From Knoellia aerolata DSM 18566 (GTDB taxonomy: Bacteria; Actinomycetota; Actinomycetes; Actinomycetales; Dermatophilaceae): DNA of 40,137 nucleotides. Position 1 is the stretch's first letter. The number at the start of each line of letters is the position of its first letter. Below are positions 14,533 through 25,400 of the stretch, in pieces. The translations under genes were made by a program, and so were the position numbers. The stretch covers positions 1-40,137 of the forward strand of contig NZ_AVPL01000035.1 in the NCBI RefSeq assembly GCF_000768695.1, given 5' to 3'. Under the pieces are notes generated by a model that saw only the letters and a list, made by a program, of their open reading frames with translations, did not search any database and was not told where the DNA came from.

Positions 14533-15105
14533 TCAGCCCGCTGACGCGGAGGCCGAGGCCGAGGCGGAGGGGGAGGGGGAGGGGGACGGGCACATGGGCT
14601 GGCCCGTGGCCTTGGGGGTCGGCGCGAGGGTGGTGAACTTCGCGCCGACGACGAGGTCGACCACTGCGGTCTTGCGCTTGTCGGCCAGCTGCGTGGTGCC
14701 CTTGCCGCCGAGCGGGATCAGCAGTTGCGCACGGCTGGCCCCGGCGGGCCCGAACCGCACCTCGGCCGGCCCGGCCACGACGCGGTCGAGGGGGTCGTTG
14801 CTCACGTCGCCGATCGTGTAGCCGCGCTCGCGCAGCTCGCTCGCCGTGCGTGCGGCCAGGCCGTTGCGCGACGTCGCGTTGTAGACGTTGACCGTGGTGG
14901 TGGCCGGTGTCGGGACCTTGGGGTCGTACGGGCGGCACGTCGCCTCGACGCCCGTCGGCGGCTCAGGCTCGAGCGAGGCCCGGTAGTAGGAGAACGCGTA
15001 CCAGAACGCGAAGAACAGCATGAGGATGACGACGAGGATGGTCGTCGTGGTCTTGCGGTGCTGTCGACGGTGTCGCAGCTCGGCGGTGAGGTCGCGGTCG
15101 GACAT
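14533..15105 (-). CDS. LytR C-terminal-domain membrane protein
   Basis: This 190-residue protein has a cytoplasmic basic N-terminus (ELRHRRQHRKTTTT), one membrane helix (ILVVILMLFFAFWYAFSYY) and an extracytoplasmic LytR_C domain (TTVNVYNATSRNGLAARTASELRERGYTIGDVSNDPLD ... ADKRKTAVVDLVVGAKF). It lacks the LCP catalytic domain, so it probably binds cell-wall polymer rather than transferring it. The tail is a Ser/Pro/Ala repeat encoded by GAGGC/GAGGG-type runs on the other strand. It is the middle gene of a tight unit (6 bases after the small DGLHR gene, 1 base before the mannosyltransferase gene), consistent with an envelope role. Confidence 0.88.
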   Translation of the reverse strand: MSDRDLTAELRHRRQHRKTTTTILVVILMLFFAFWYAFSYYRASLEPEPPTGVEATCRPYDPKVPTPATTTVNVYNATSRNGLAARTASELRERGYTIGDVSNDPLDRVVAGPAEVRFGPAGASRAQLLIPLGGKGTTQLADKRKTAVVDLVVGAKFTTLAPTPKATGQPMCPSPSPSPSASASASASAG

Positions 15106-15111
15106 CGTCGG

Positions 15112-15405
15112 TCACTCGATCACGAGGACGCGGGCGTGCAGCGTCGGTCGCTGGTGCAGGGCGGCGCGCAGCGCCCGGTGGAGGCCGTCCTCGAGGTAGA
15201 GCGTCCCCTCGAACTCGACGACGTGGGCGAACAGGTCCCCGTAGAACGTCGAGTCCTCCGAGAGGAGCATGCCGAGGTCGAGGGTGCGCTTGGTCGTCAC
15301 GAGGTCGTCGAGGCGCACGAGGCGCGGGGGCACGTTCGACCACTGGCGCGTGCTGTACCCGTGCTCCGGGTAGGGACGCGTGTCGCCGACGGCCTTGAAG
15401 ATCAC
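15112..15405 (-). CDS. Small conserved actinobacterial protein with DGLHR motif (often labelled VapB-like)
   Basis: This 97-residue protein from the GTG at 15405 begins VIFKAVGDTRPYPEHG. I recall homologues in many actinobacteria next to LytR_C genes; databases sometimes call them VapB-family antitoxins, but no VapC-like toxin is adjacent and no antitoxin feature is visible. The C-terminal half (VRLDDLVTTKRTLDL ... GTLYLEDGLHRALRAALHQRPTLHARVLVIE) resembles the ParB/sulfiredoxin fold core, where a DG(H)HR motif binds nucleotide. That resemblance is inference. TACAGT four bases before the start may be part of its promoter. Confidence 0.75.
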   Translation of the reverse strand: MIFKAVGDTRPYPEHGYSTRQWSNVPPRLVRLDDLVTTKRTLDLGMLLSEDSTFYGDLFAHVVEFEGTLYLEDGLHRALRAALHQRPTLHARVLVIE

Positions 15406-15600
15406 GCCCGCCACTGTAGGACCGCGACGGCGTGGGGTGCGCCACGCCTCACGGGTCGTGAGGACACTGTGACCCGGCGTATGCCGTCCGCCCGCCGCCG
15501 CGTGCCCGTCCGCACCCCGACCGGCTGTCGCTCGAACACTCCCACGGGGTCCGCTGACGCCGGGATGCGCGGGAGGGGCGACGCCCGGGCGGATCGTCGT

Positions 15601-15606
15601 TAGATT
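15601..15606 (+). promoter_or_regulatory. -10 box (TAGATT) of a leaderless HerA-like gene promoter
   Basis: TAGATT, then six bases (GACGAC), then the GTG start codon. The spacing places the transcription start at the initiation codon. Confidence 0.55.
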
Positions 15607-15612
15607 GACGAC

Positions 15613-17169
<1,557 letters not shown>

Positions 17170-17172
17170 GAG

Positions 17173-17568
17173 TCAGATCGTGAGCAGCGCTCTCGCGTAG
17201 GCGCACTCGACGTCCGGGTCGGTGAGCGTATGCCGGGTGCCGTCCCCTGCGGCATACGTCACCTCCCAGCCCCCGGGGACCTGGCGCAGGGACTCGAGCC
17301 GGTCCCCGAGCAGCTCGCGGAGCTGGTCCTCTCGGGGGAGCCACACCGCCTGGTCGAGGCTGACGGAGTCGAGAGCCCACTCGGTCGTGCCGTTGAAGCC
17401 GAGGACGGTCTGGTCGGCGAAGTGCTGCGGCTCGATCGTGAGGTTGCTGACCCAGAACACCTCGCTCGACAGGAGCTCGGCCTCGATGACGAAGCGGTCG
17501 CCGGCCCTCGGCTGCCACAGGACGCCGGACTGGTGCAGGAGCGCACGGGCGAGCTCGAGGCTGATCAT
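17173..17568 (-). CDS. Conserved actinobacterial protein of unknown function
   Basis: This 131-residue soluble protein (MISLELARALLHQSGVLWQPRAGDRFVIEAEL) contains VLGFNGTTEWALDSVSLDQAVWLPREDQLRELLG, a pattern I recall from many actinobacterial proteins that are labelled pilus assembly CpaE; nothing CpaE-like (no P-loop or receiver domain) is visible here. It ends three bases from the HerA-like gene's stop. Two inverted octamers (17228, 17250) lie in its 3' part, one encoding Tyr-Ala and the other read CGG CAT ACG (Arg-His-Thr). Confidence 0.75.
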   Translation of the reverse strand: MISLELARALLHQSGVLWQPRAGDRFVIEAELLSSEVFWVSNLTIEPQHFADQTVLGFNGTTEWALDSVSLDQAVWLPREDQLRELLGDRLESLRQVPGGWEVTYAAGDGTRHTLTDPDVECAYARALLTI

Positions 17569-17601
17569 CGCCCCATCATGACCCGCGGATGGGCCGTGCG
17601 C

Positions 17602-18066
17602 TCACCACCACGTCAGGACGGTCGCCGTCCCGCCGATGACGGCCCAGAAGCGCAGGGCCCGGCCGAGGAGACCGGTGACGAGGAAGACGACCACGGGCAC
17701 ACGGAGCGCGCCCGCGAGGACGGCGAGGACGGCATACGGGGGGAACCCGGTGGCCGCCGAGACGAGGAGCATCCCGGCGCAGAACCACGGCCGGCCCTCG
17801 GTGCGCACCCGCCACCGGGCCATCGACGCCTTGGCCCGGGGCCGCTCCATCCGGCGCGCGACGAACCCGAACCGGTCGATCTCGCGGCCGCCGTAGTACC
17901 AGAGCAGCTTGCCCGCCATCTGCCCCACGGTGGCCCCGAGGACGAGCAGCCACGTCGGCGCCTGGCCCTGCGCCGCGGCGACGGCGATGATCGCCTCGAT
18001 GTTGATGAGCGGGATGAGGGCCGAGGCCACTGCGAGGCCGAGGACGGCCAGGCCCTCACCCCACAT
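17602..18066 (-). CDS. VTT/YqaA-like small membrane protein
   Basis: This 154-residue protein has about four hydrophobic segments. SALIPLINIEAIIAVAAAQG and LGATVGQMAGKLLWYYGGREIDRFG match the reentrant and G-Q-x-x-G-K part of VTT (SNARE-associated/YqaA) proteins, and LLVSAATGFPPYAVLAVLAGALRVP corresponds to the second reentrant loop. The role is probably in membrane lipid handling. It starts inside the CDP-alcohol phosphatidyltransferase gene (11-base overlap), with no ribosome binding site of its own, so translation is probably coupled. A missing N-terminal helix relative to DedA proteins is normal for YqaA. Confidence 0.75.
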   Translation of the reverse strand: MWGEGLAVLGLAVASALIPLINIEAIIAVAAAQGQAPTWLLVLGATVGQMAGKLLWYYGGREIDRFGFVARRMERPRAKASMARWRVRTEGRPWFCAGMLLVSAATGFPPYAVLAVLAGALRVPVVVFLVTGLLGRALRFWAVIGGTATVLTWW

Positions 18067-18682
18067 GGGCGACGGGCGGGACGGGCAGGCCGATCCGCAG
18101 GAGCCGCACCACCGACCAGCACTTGAGGACGAGCAGGGCGCTCGCGATGGCCAGGCCGAGCCACATCCACCCGGTGACGAGGAGGAGCACGGCGAAGAGC
18201 GCGCTGTTGACCGCCTTGGCCGGCGGGGACCAGTTCCAGAGCCAGATCGTGCGGTCGACGACGTAGAAGTAGTTGGGGCTGCGGATCGGCCAGGCGAGGA
18301 AGGCGATCGACAGGAACGTGTCGACGACCATGAACTCGGCGAGGTAGACGAAGATCGCCGGCGACAGATCGGGCTGGAGCCACGCCAGGCCGAGGTAGAA
18401 CGCGCCCGCGTTGAACCGGTCCGAGAAGATGTCGAGGACGGCGCCGATCCGGGTCTCGCACCCGCGCACCCGCGCCCAGGTGCCGTCGAGGATGTCGCCG
18501 ACCCAGTAGATGCCGAGCGCGACGACGAGCAGGGTGAGGCTGCGCTCGTGCAGCGCCCACGCGGCGGCGCCGGCCGACGCGGCCGTGCGCAGGGCGGTGA
18601 TGACCGTCGCCCCGGTCCACAGCCGTTCCTGCAGGATCCCGACGTCGCCCGCTGTCCCGCCCATGAGCGCAGTTCTCGACAC
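18056..18682 (-). CDS. CDP-alcohol phosphatidyltransferase family protein
   Basis: This 208-residue integral membrane enzyme carries the complete signature DGTWARVRGCETRIGAVLDIFSD, i.e. DG-x2-AR-x8-G-x3-D-x3-D, whose aspartates bind two metal ions and catalyse attack of an alcohol on CDP-diacylglycerol. The acceptor cannot be read from sequence. The GTG at 18682 is favoured over the ATG at 18664 because TATCCT lies exactly six bases upstream, giving a leaderless message. It overlaps the VTT gene by 11 bases; both products act in membrane phospholipid metabolism or movement, so cotranscription makes sense. Confidence 0.88.
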   Translation of the reverse strand: MSRTALMGGTAGDVGILQERLWTGATVITALRTAASAGAAAWALHERSLTLLVVALGIYWVGDILDGTWARVRGCETRIGAVLDIFSDRFNAGAFYLGLAWLQPDLSPAIFVYLAEFMVVDTFLSIAFLAWPIRSPNYFYVVDRTIWLWNWSPPAKAVNSALFAVLLLVTGWMWLGLAIASALLVLKCWSVVRLLRIGLPVPPVAHVG

Positions 18683-18688
18683 CGGCTC

Positions 18689-18694
18689 AGGATA
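18689..18694 (-). promoter_or_regulatory. -10 box (TATCCT) of a leaderless phosphatidyltransferase promoter
   Basis: On the minus strand TATCCT-GAGCCG-GTG: six bases separate the box from the start codon. It lies immediately beyond the 3' end of the AEC transporter gene. Confidence 0.55.
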
Positions 18695-18700
18695 GGTGTC

Positions 18701-19624
18701 TCAGCCGAGCAGCGCCGCGACGAGGAGGATCACCGGCACGGCGCCCACGGTCGTGATGAGGATGGTGTCCCGGGCGAGGACCGTCCCCCGGTCGTAGCGC
18801 GTCGCGTGGACGAAGATGTTCTGTGCGGTGGGCAGCGCCGACGTGACGACGATCGCGAGCAGTGCGGGACCGTCGACTCCGAGCGCGACGTGCGCCACGG
18901 CATACGCGACGAGCGGCTGGACGACGAGCTTGAGGGCCGAGGTCGTGACGAGCTCGGCCACCGACCCGGCGGCGCCGAGGCCGGGGCCGAGCCGCAGCGC
19001 GATGCCGTACGCGATGAGCATCGACGGGACCGCGAGGTTGCCGAGCAGCTCGAGCGGGTTGCCGACGACGTCCGGCAGGGTCCAGCCCGTGACGGACAGC
19101 AGCACGCCGAGGAGCGAGCCCAGGGTGAGCGGGTTCCGGAACGGCCGGGTGACGAGCTGCAGCAACGACGGAGCGCGTCCGAGGGCGTCGGCGTCCAGCA
19201 GCGCCAGGGCGATCGGCTGCAGGACGAGGAGCTGGAGCAGCAGGGTCGGGGCGACGAGGGCCGCGTCGCCGAGCACGTAGCTCGCGACCGGGATCCCGAG
19301 GTTTCCGGCGTTGACGTATGCCGCCGAGAGGGCGCCGATGGTCGCGTCACCCAGGCGTCGGTGCCAGACGAACCGGGCGAGGAGGCCGTAGACGACCACG
19401 GGGACGAGCACGGCCGCCGACGTGGCGACGAGGTTCCTGGAAAGGACGTCGTGCACGTCCGCCCGGCTCAGGGTCATCACCATGAGGGCGGGGGAGCCGA
19501 CGAAGAACGCGACCTGCGACAGGATCCGCTGGGCGGTGAGGTCGACGATGCGCAGGTGGGCGAGGAGGGCGCCGACGGCGATGACGACGCCGATGGTGGC
19601 GAAACCCGTGAACACTCCCTGCAC
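18701..19624 (-). CDS. AEC-family (auxin efflux carrier-like) transporter
   Basis: This 307-residue protein has about ten membrane segments in the two-fold BASS/AEC arrangement. Landmarks are the start GFATIGVVIAVGALLAHL, LGDATIGALSAAYVNAGNLGIPVASYVLGD (the conserved N-x-G-N-x-G-x-P half-site), and the C-terminal crossover LLAIVVTSALPTAQNIFVHATRYDRG. Bacterial members export or import organic acids such as malate; the substrate here is unknown. Start GTG 19624 follows TAGCCT by six bases, again implying a leaderless transcript. It lies in the same direction as the phosphatidyltransferase gene but has its own promoter. Confidence 0.9.
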   Translation of the reverse strand: MQGVFTGFATIGVVIAVGALLAHLRIVDLTAQRILSQVAFFVGSPALMVMTLSRADVHDVLSRNLVATSAAVLVPVVVYGLLARFVWHRRLGDATIGALSAAYVNAGNLGIPVASYVLGDAALVAPTLLLQLLVLQPIALALLDADALGRAPSLLQLVTRPFRNPLTLGSLLGVLLSVTGWTLPDVVGNPLELLGNLAVPSMLIAYGIALRLGPGLGAAGSVAELVTTSALKLVVQPLVAYAVAHVALGVDGPALLAIVVTSALPTAQNIFVHATRYDRGTVLARDTILITTVGAVPVILLVAALLG

Positions 19625-19630
19625 GGGGTC

Positions 19631-19636
19631 AGGCTA
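19631..19636 (-). promoter_or_regulatory. -10 box (TAGCCT) of a leaderless AEC-transporter promoter
   Basis: On the minus strand TAGCCT-GACCCC-GTG: the same six-base spacing seen at six other starts in this window. Confidence 0.5.
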
Positions 19637-19822
19637 GGACGCCCCGCGGACGACCCGTCGCCGCGTCTCGCGCCACGCCGGGGACTGCGCCGTTCGAGCC
19701 ATGCACGGGAGGCCAGATCGCGGGGTTCACCCCGCCGTTGCCGACTCCTACGCTCGGACTGGGCGCGGGAGCGTGCTTTCGCGTCGCCGAGGTGACAGTC
19801 CGCAGGAGCGCGAGGTGCCGAC

Positions 19823-20707
19823 ATGGACGACTGGCTCTTCGGCTTCGGGTGGGACCCGGAACCCGGTGTCGCGAGCCGCCGCCGGGTGGGAGTCGTGGCC
19901 GGAACCCTCCTCGCCCTCGGCGTCGTCATCCTCGTGAGCGCGACGAACGTGGCCCTCCTGGCGTGGGCCGACCTCTGGACCGGATGGTCGCTGCTGGCGA
20001 TCGGGTTCGGCATCGGCTGGGTGCTCAGGAACGCCGAGAGCGGGCTCGCACCCGCGGTGCGACGCGGGCACGCCGCCGTGCTCGCGGTCCTCGGGGTCGT
20101 GGTGTGCGAGTACGCGACCCTCGCCCTCTACGACGGGTACGGCTTCGCGCCCGAGCGGATACCCCTCGCGGACTTCGTCGACTTCGAGCGGGACACGGTC
20201 GGGGACGACCCCTTCATCGTGCTGCTGTGGCTCATGACACCACTCGTCGCGAGCCGCGTCGCCCAGACGATCGACGAGGCGGAGGGCTGGGCCACCCCGC
20301 TACCGGAGGTTCCGCCCGGTGAGCTCCCCGCCGCCCAGCTCAACCCCCTCGGGGCGCGGTCACGCCACCCGCGCGACGCCGAGATCCACGTCGTGTACGC
20401 ACCGTCCGCGGAGCAGGTCGTCCACCGCAGGGTGCTCTGCTGTGCCGCAGACGTGCCCACCCTGGTGCCGCACCTGCTCACCGCTGAGGCGTGGGGCCTG
20501 CGGTCGCTGGGATCGCCGCGGCGGCACCCGAAGGTGTGGGACACCGTGACGGGCTCCCCCGAGGAGGCCTTCGCGCACGCACACACGGGTCGGGCGCCGG
20601 CCAACCCTCGGCGCTGGCTCCCCTGGGCCGAGTTCGTGGACACGTTCAGCGCACCCGTGCCTCCCGAGCTGTGGAGGGCGCCGGGGCGGCACCGCGCGCC
20701 GGGATGA
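19823..20707 (+). CDS. Unrecognised membrane protein
   Basis: This 294-residue protein does not match a family I know. It starts at ATG 19823 with GAGG seven bases upstream. Three hydrophobic segments (GVVAGTLLALGVVILVSATNVALLAW, WTGWSLLAIGFGIGWVL and HAAVLAVLGVVVCEYATLALY) are followed by another weak one (DPFIVLLWLMTPLVASRVAQ). The last half is soluble and Pro/Arg-rich, with paired Cys (VLCCAADVPTLVPHLLTAEAWGLRSLG) and a Trp-rich C-terminus. Codon use is like its neighbours, so it is a real gene. It stands alone between divergent AEC and the redox operon. Confidence 0.7.
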   Translation: MDDWLFGFGWDPEPGVASRRRVGVVAGTLLALGVVILVSATNVALLAWADLWTGWSLLAIGFGIGWVLRNAESGLAPAVRRGHAAVLAVLGVVVCEYATLALYDGYGFAPERIPLADFVDFERDTVGDDPFIVLLWLMTPLVASRVAQTIDEAEGWATPLPEVPPGELPAAQLNPLGARSRHPRDAEIHVVYAPSAEQVVHRRVLCCAADVPTLVPHLLTAEAWGLRSLGSPRRHPKVWDTVTGSPEEAFAHAHTGRAPANPRRWLPWAEFVDTFSAPVPPELWRAPGRHRAPG

Positions 20708-20768
20708 GGTGGCCGACCTCACCCCTGCGGGATTGCCGAGACACCCCTCGGCGCCGGCCACCCGCAAC

Positions 20769-20774
20769 TAGGAT
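20769..20774 (+). promoter_or_regulatory. Possible -10 box (TAGGAT) of the PFOR operon
   Basis: TAGGAT lies about 58 bases ahead of the GTG start at 20833, in the gap after the preceding gene. No -35 sequence is convincing, so the assignment is tentative. Confidence 0.35.
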
Positions 20775-20832
20775 CGAGGTGTCGAACCGCAGCCCGCCCG
20801 GTCGCCACCGCGCCGGGCACGAGGAGGCCTCC

Positions 20833-22464
20833 GTGGCCGGAGCAGATCGTGACCTCACCCCCCCGGCGCCGCTGGGACTGGGTCGGACCCGGTCCGGGCC
20901 GGTCCGCCAGCAGCGTCCCGTCTACGTCGACCTGCTCCCGCCGTGCAACGTCGGCTGCCCCGCGGGCGAGAACATCCAGGCGTGGCTCGCCCTCGTCAAG
21001 GCCGGCCGCGAGGAGGAGGCCTGGCACCAGCTGACCGTCGACAACCCGTTGCCGGCGGTCCACGGCCGCGTCTGCTACCACCCCTGTGAGGCGGCCTGCA
21101 ACCGGGTGGAGCTCGATGGCGCCGTGTCGATCCACGGTGTCGAACGACACCTCGGAGACCTGGCGATCGAGCACGGGTGGCGCTTCGTGGCCCCTGTCAC
21201 GCGCAGCGGGCGCCGAGTGCTCGTCGTCGGTTCCGGACCGAGCGGGCTGTCCGCGGCGTACCACCTCGCCCGCCTCGGCCACGACGTCGTCGTCCGCGAC
21301 AGCGGGGCGGAGCCGGGCGGGATGATGCGCTACGGCATCCCGAGCTACCGGCTGCCGCGGGCGGTGCTCGACGCCGAGATCGACCGGATCCGCGACCTCG
21401 GGGTGACGTTCGAGCAGGAGCAGCGGGTCGAGGACCTCGAGGCGGAGCGTCGTGGGGGAGGGTTCGACGCGGTCTTCGTCGCCGTCGGTGCGCATCTCTC
21501 GACCCGGGTCGACATCCCGAACCAGGACGCCTCGCGCGTCCTCGACGCCGTGACCTTCCTGCGCGACGCGTCCGGCGGCGCAGGCTCCCCCCTCACCGGT
21601 CGGGTCGCCGTCTACGGGGGAGGGAACACGGCGATGGACGCCGCCCGCGTCGCCCGTCGGCTCGGCGCGGACGACACCGTCATCGTCTACCGCCGCACGC
21701 GCGAGCAGATGCCCGCCCACGAGTCCGAGGCGCAGGACGCCGAGGAGGAGGGCATCCGGATCAACTGGCTGCGCACCATCGCCTCGATGGGCGACGACGA
21801 CCTGACGGTGGAGGTGCAGGAGCTCGACGAGCACGGGAAGCCCCACGGGACAGGGGAGTTCGAGACCCTCGCCGCCGACACGGTGATCCTCGCCCTCGGG
21901 CAGGAGAGCGACACCGGCTTCCTGCGGGGCGTCCCGGGCATCGAGTTCCAGCGCGACACCCTCCAGGTCGACAAGGGCACCCTCATGACTGGGGCACCCG
22001 GGGTCTTCGCCGGCGGGGACGCCGTCCCCAGCCAGCGCACGGTGACCGTGGGGGTCGGCCACGGCAAGCGGGCGGCACGCTCCATCGACGCCTGGCTTCG
22101 CGGTGGCCGGCACGAGGACCCGCCGAAGCACCCGCACGCCACCTTCGACAAGCTCAACCTCTGGTACTTCGGCGCCCACGGCCGGCGCGAGGAGGTCGAG
22201 CTGGCCCCGCAGACCCGCTCGCAGACCTTCGACGAGGTCGTCCACGGGCTGTCACCGGAGGAGGCCGCCTTCGAGGCGGGGCGGTGCCTGTCGTGCGGCA
22301 ACTGCTTCGAGTGCGACGGCTGCCTCGCGGCCTGCCCCGAGGACGCGGTCATCAAGCTCGGTGAGGGGCTGCGCTACGAGTTCGACCTCGGTCGGTGCAC
22401 CGGGTGCAGCGCGTGCTACCGCCAGTGCCCGGTCCACGCCATCGAGATGATCCCGGAGAGCTGA
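20833..22464 (+). CDS. GltD-like FAD/NAD(P)-binding oxidoreductase with C-terminal ferredoxin domain
   Basis: About 543 residues from the GTG at 20833 (GGAGG six bases upstream). The N-terminal Fe-S-linked domain has cysteines in PPCNVGCPAGENIQ and VCYHPCEAACNR. The FAD-binding motif VLVVGSGPSGLSAAYHLARLG and the second dinucleotide motif VAVYGGGNTAMDAARVARRLG follow, as in the small subunit of glutamate synthase. The C-terminal ~100 residues add two 4Fe-4S sites: CLSCGNCFECDGCLAACP and CTGCSACYRQCP. There is no glutamate synthase large subunit nearby; the next gene is pyruvate:ferredoxin oxidoreductase. I infer ferredoxin:NADP oxidoreductase activity (NfnB-like), moving electrons between the PFOR ferredoxin and NAD(P). 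Confidence 0.87.
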   Translation: MAGADRDLTPPAPLGLGRTRSGPVRQQRPVYVDLLPPCNVGCPAGENIQAWLALVKAGREEEAWHQLTVDNPLPAVHGRVCYHPCEAACNRVELDGAVSIHGVERHLGDLAIEHGWRFVAPVTRSGRRVLVVGSGPSGLSAAYHLARLGHDVVVRDSGAEPGGMMRYGIPSYRLPRAVLDAEIDRIRDLGVTFEQEQRVEDLEAERRGGGFDAVFVAVGAHLSTRVDIPNQDASRVLDAVTFLRDASGGAGSPLTGRVAVYGGGNTAMDAARVARRLGADDTVIVYRRTREQMPAHESEAQDAEEEGIRINWLRTIASMGDDDLTVEVQELDEHGKPHGTGEFETLAADTVILALGQESDTGFLRGVPGIEFQRDTLQVDKGTLMTGAPGVFAGGDAVPSQRTVTVGVGHGKRAARSIDAWLRGGRHEDPPKHPHATFDKLNLWYFGAHGRREEVELAPQTRSQTFDEVVHGLSPEEAAFEAGRCLSCGNCFECDGCLAACPEDAVIKLGEGLRYEFDLGRCTGCSACYRQCPVHAIEMIPES

Positions 22465-22466
22465 CC

Positions 22467-25400
22467 ATGCGCGTCACGATCGACGGCAACCAGGCGGCGG
22501 TCGACGTCGCCTACCGGCTCAACGAGCTGTGCGCGATCTACCCGATCACGCCCTCGTCGACCATGGCCGAGCTCGCCGACGAGTGGGCCAGCCACGGGCG
22601 GACCAACGTGTGGGGTTCCGTCCCCACCGTCATGGAGATGCAGAGCGAGGGAGGCGCGGCCGGCGCGATGCACGGCGCCCTGCAGGGCGGAGCGCTGAGC
22701 ACGACGTTCACGGCCTCCCAGGGACTGCTCCTCATGATCCCCAACATGTACAAGATCGCGGGGGAGCTGACGTCCACCGTCTTCCACGTGGCGGCGAGGT
22801 CGCTCGCGGCGCAGGGGCTGTCGATCTTCGGTGACCACTCCGACGTCATGGCGGTGCGGCAGACGGGCTTCGCCCTCCTGTCGTCCTCGTCGGTCCAGGA
22901 GGCCCACGACTTCGCGCTCGTGGCGCAGGCCGCGACGTTGCGGACCCGGGTGCCGTTCATCCACTTCTTCGACGGCTTCCGCACCTCGCACGAGCTCAAC
23001 ACGGTCGAGCTCATCGACGACGACGTGCTCCGTGCGGTCGTGCCCGAGCACCTCGTCCGCGAGCACCGCGCTCGTGCCCTCACGCCCGAGCACCCGTTCG
23101 TCCGCGGCACGGCGCAGAACCCCGACGTGTACTTCCAGGCCCGCGAGACGGTCAACCCCTTCTACGCCCGCACGGCCGGGGTCGTCCAGGACGTCATGGA
23201 CGAGGTGGCCGTGCACACCGGGCGTGCCCACCGCGTCGTCGAGTACGCCGGCCACCCGGAGGCCGACCGAGTCGTCGTCGTCATGGGATCCGCGGCGGAG
23301 ACGGTGCGCGAGACCGTCGCCCACCTCGTCGCGGGCGGGGAGCACGTCGGCGTGCTCGTCCTCCGGCTCTACCGACCCTTCCCGTCGGCGGAGCTGCTCG
23401 CGGCCCTGCCCGGGAGCGTCCGTCAGGTCGCCGTCCTCGACCGCACCAAGGAGCCGGGCTCCAACGGGGAGCCGCTCTACCTCGACGTCGTGTCCTGCCT
23501 CGCGGAGGCCCACGAGCGCGGCGACCGGGCCACCGTCCCGCGCGTCATCGGCGGCCGCTACGGGCTCTCCTCGAAGGAGCTCACGCCCGGGATGGTGGCC
23601 GGCATCTTCGCCGAGCTCGCGCTCGCCCAGCCTCGGCGCCGGTTCACCCTCGGCATCACCGACGACGTCGGCGGCACGAGCCTGCCGTACGACCCCGACC
23701 TCGACATCGAGGACCCGCAGACCCTGCGCGCCGTCTTCTACGGGCTCGGCTCCGACGGCACGGTCGGCGCCAACAAGAACACGATCAAGATCCTCGGCGC
23801 CGACCCGGACGTGCACGCGCAGGCGTACTTCGTCTACGACTCCAAGAAGTCCGGCGGGCTCACCGTCTCCCACCTCCGGTTCGGACCGCACCCCATCCAC
23901 GCCCCCTACCTCGTGAGCCGCGCGGGGTTCGTCGGGTGCCACCACCTCGGCCTGCTCGACACCGTCGACGTCCTCGCCCCGGCGCGTGAGGGCGCCACCC
24001 TCCTGCTCAACGCGCCACAACGGCCCGAGGACGTGTGGGACGCGATCCCGGGCCCGGTCCAGCAGCAGATCCTCGACAAGCGGCTCCGCCTGTATGCCGT
24101 CGACGCCACCACGGTGGCCCGTCTCGCCGGGCTGCCCGGACGCACCAACACCGTCCTCCAGACGTGCTTCTTCGCGATCTCCGGCGTGCTGCCGGCGGAC
24201 GAGGCGGTCGCCCGGGTCAAGGCCGCCATCCGCACGACCTACGGGCGACGCGGCGCCGAGGTCGTCCGGCGCAACGAGGCCGCCGTCGACGCCACGCTCG
24301 CGGCCCTGCACGAGATCCCGGTGCCGGCCGCGCGGACGTCGGCTCGTGACCTGCCGGACGTCGTCCCGCCGGACGCACCGGACTTCGTCCGTCGCGTGAC
24401 CGCCGAGATGATGGCCGGGCGCGGTGACGCCCTCCCGGTCAGCGCGATGCCCGTCGACGGCACGTTCCCGAGCGGCACCACGGCATACGAGAAGCGTCGG
24501 ATCTCCGACGTCGTGGCCGAGTGGGACCCCGACACGTGCATCCAGTGCGGCACGTGCAGCTTCGTCTGCCCGCACAGCGTCATCCGCTCGCGGTTCTACG
24601 ACGGCGCCGCGCTCGACGGGGCGCCCGACGGGTTCCGGTCGGCGCCGCTCACCGCCGTCGGCCTGCCGGAGTCCCGCTACACCCTCCAGGTCTACGTCGA
24701 GGACTGCACCGGCTGCGGCCTGTGCGTCGAGGCGTGCCCGGTGAGCCCGCTGTCGATCCCCGGGATGCCCGGGGAGCCCGAGCGCAAGGCGATCAACCTC
24801 GCGCCGCTCGAGCCGCTTCTCGCACCGGAGCGCGAGAACATCGCCTTCTTCGAGAGCCTTCCGGTCAACGACCGCGCCCGCGTCGACTTCGGCACGGTGC
24901 GCGGCACGCAGTTCCTGCAGCCGCTGTTCGAGTTCTCCGGTGCCTGCGCAGGGTGTGGCGAGACGCCCTACCTCAAGGTCCTCACCCAGCTCTTCGGTGA
25001 GCGGCTCACCGTGGCCAACGCGACGGGGTGCTCGTCGATCTACGGCGGGAACCTCCCGACGACGCCGTGGACGAAGAACGCACAGGGGCGGGGACCGGCC
25101 TGGTCGAACTCGCTCTTCGAGGACAACGCCGAGTTCGGTCTCGGGCTGCGGCTCGCCGCCGACCTGCACACGCGGCTGGCGACGGAGCGCCTCGCCCAGC
25201 TGCGGGACGAGGTGGGCGCCGAGCTCGCCGACGCGATCCTCGGTGCCGGGCAGGTGCGCGAGTTCGAGCTGACCGCGCAACGGGAACGCGTGGCGGAGCT
25301 GCTGCGCCGCCTCGACGGGCTCTCCGGCCCGCTCGTGGACGACCTGCGCAGCGTCGCAGACCACCTGCTGCGTCGGACCGTGTGGATCGTCGGGGGCGAC

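Noticed and set aside
15112-15405. VapB antitoxin of a toxin-antitoxin pair
   Set aside because: There is no PIN-domain toxin gene next to it, and the neighbours are envelope genes. The name probably comes from automatic annotation.
17173-17568. Pilus assembly protein CpaE
   Set aside because: No ATPase or receiver domain is visible in 131 residues, and there is no pilus gene nearby.
20833-22464. Glutamate synthase small subunit (gltD)
   Set aside because: The protein has an additional C-terminal ferredoxin domain, there is no gltB next to it, and it is coupled to nifJ.
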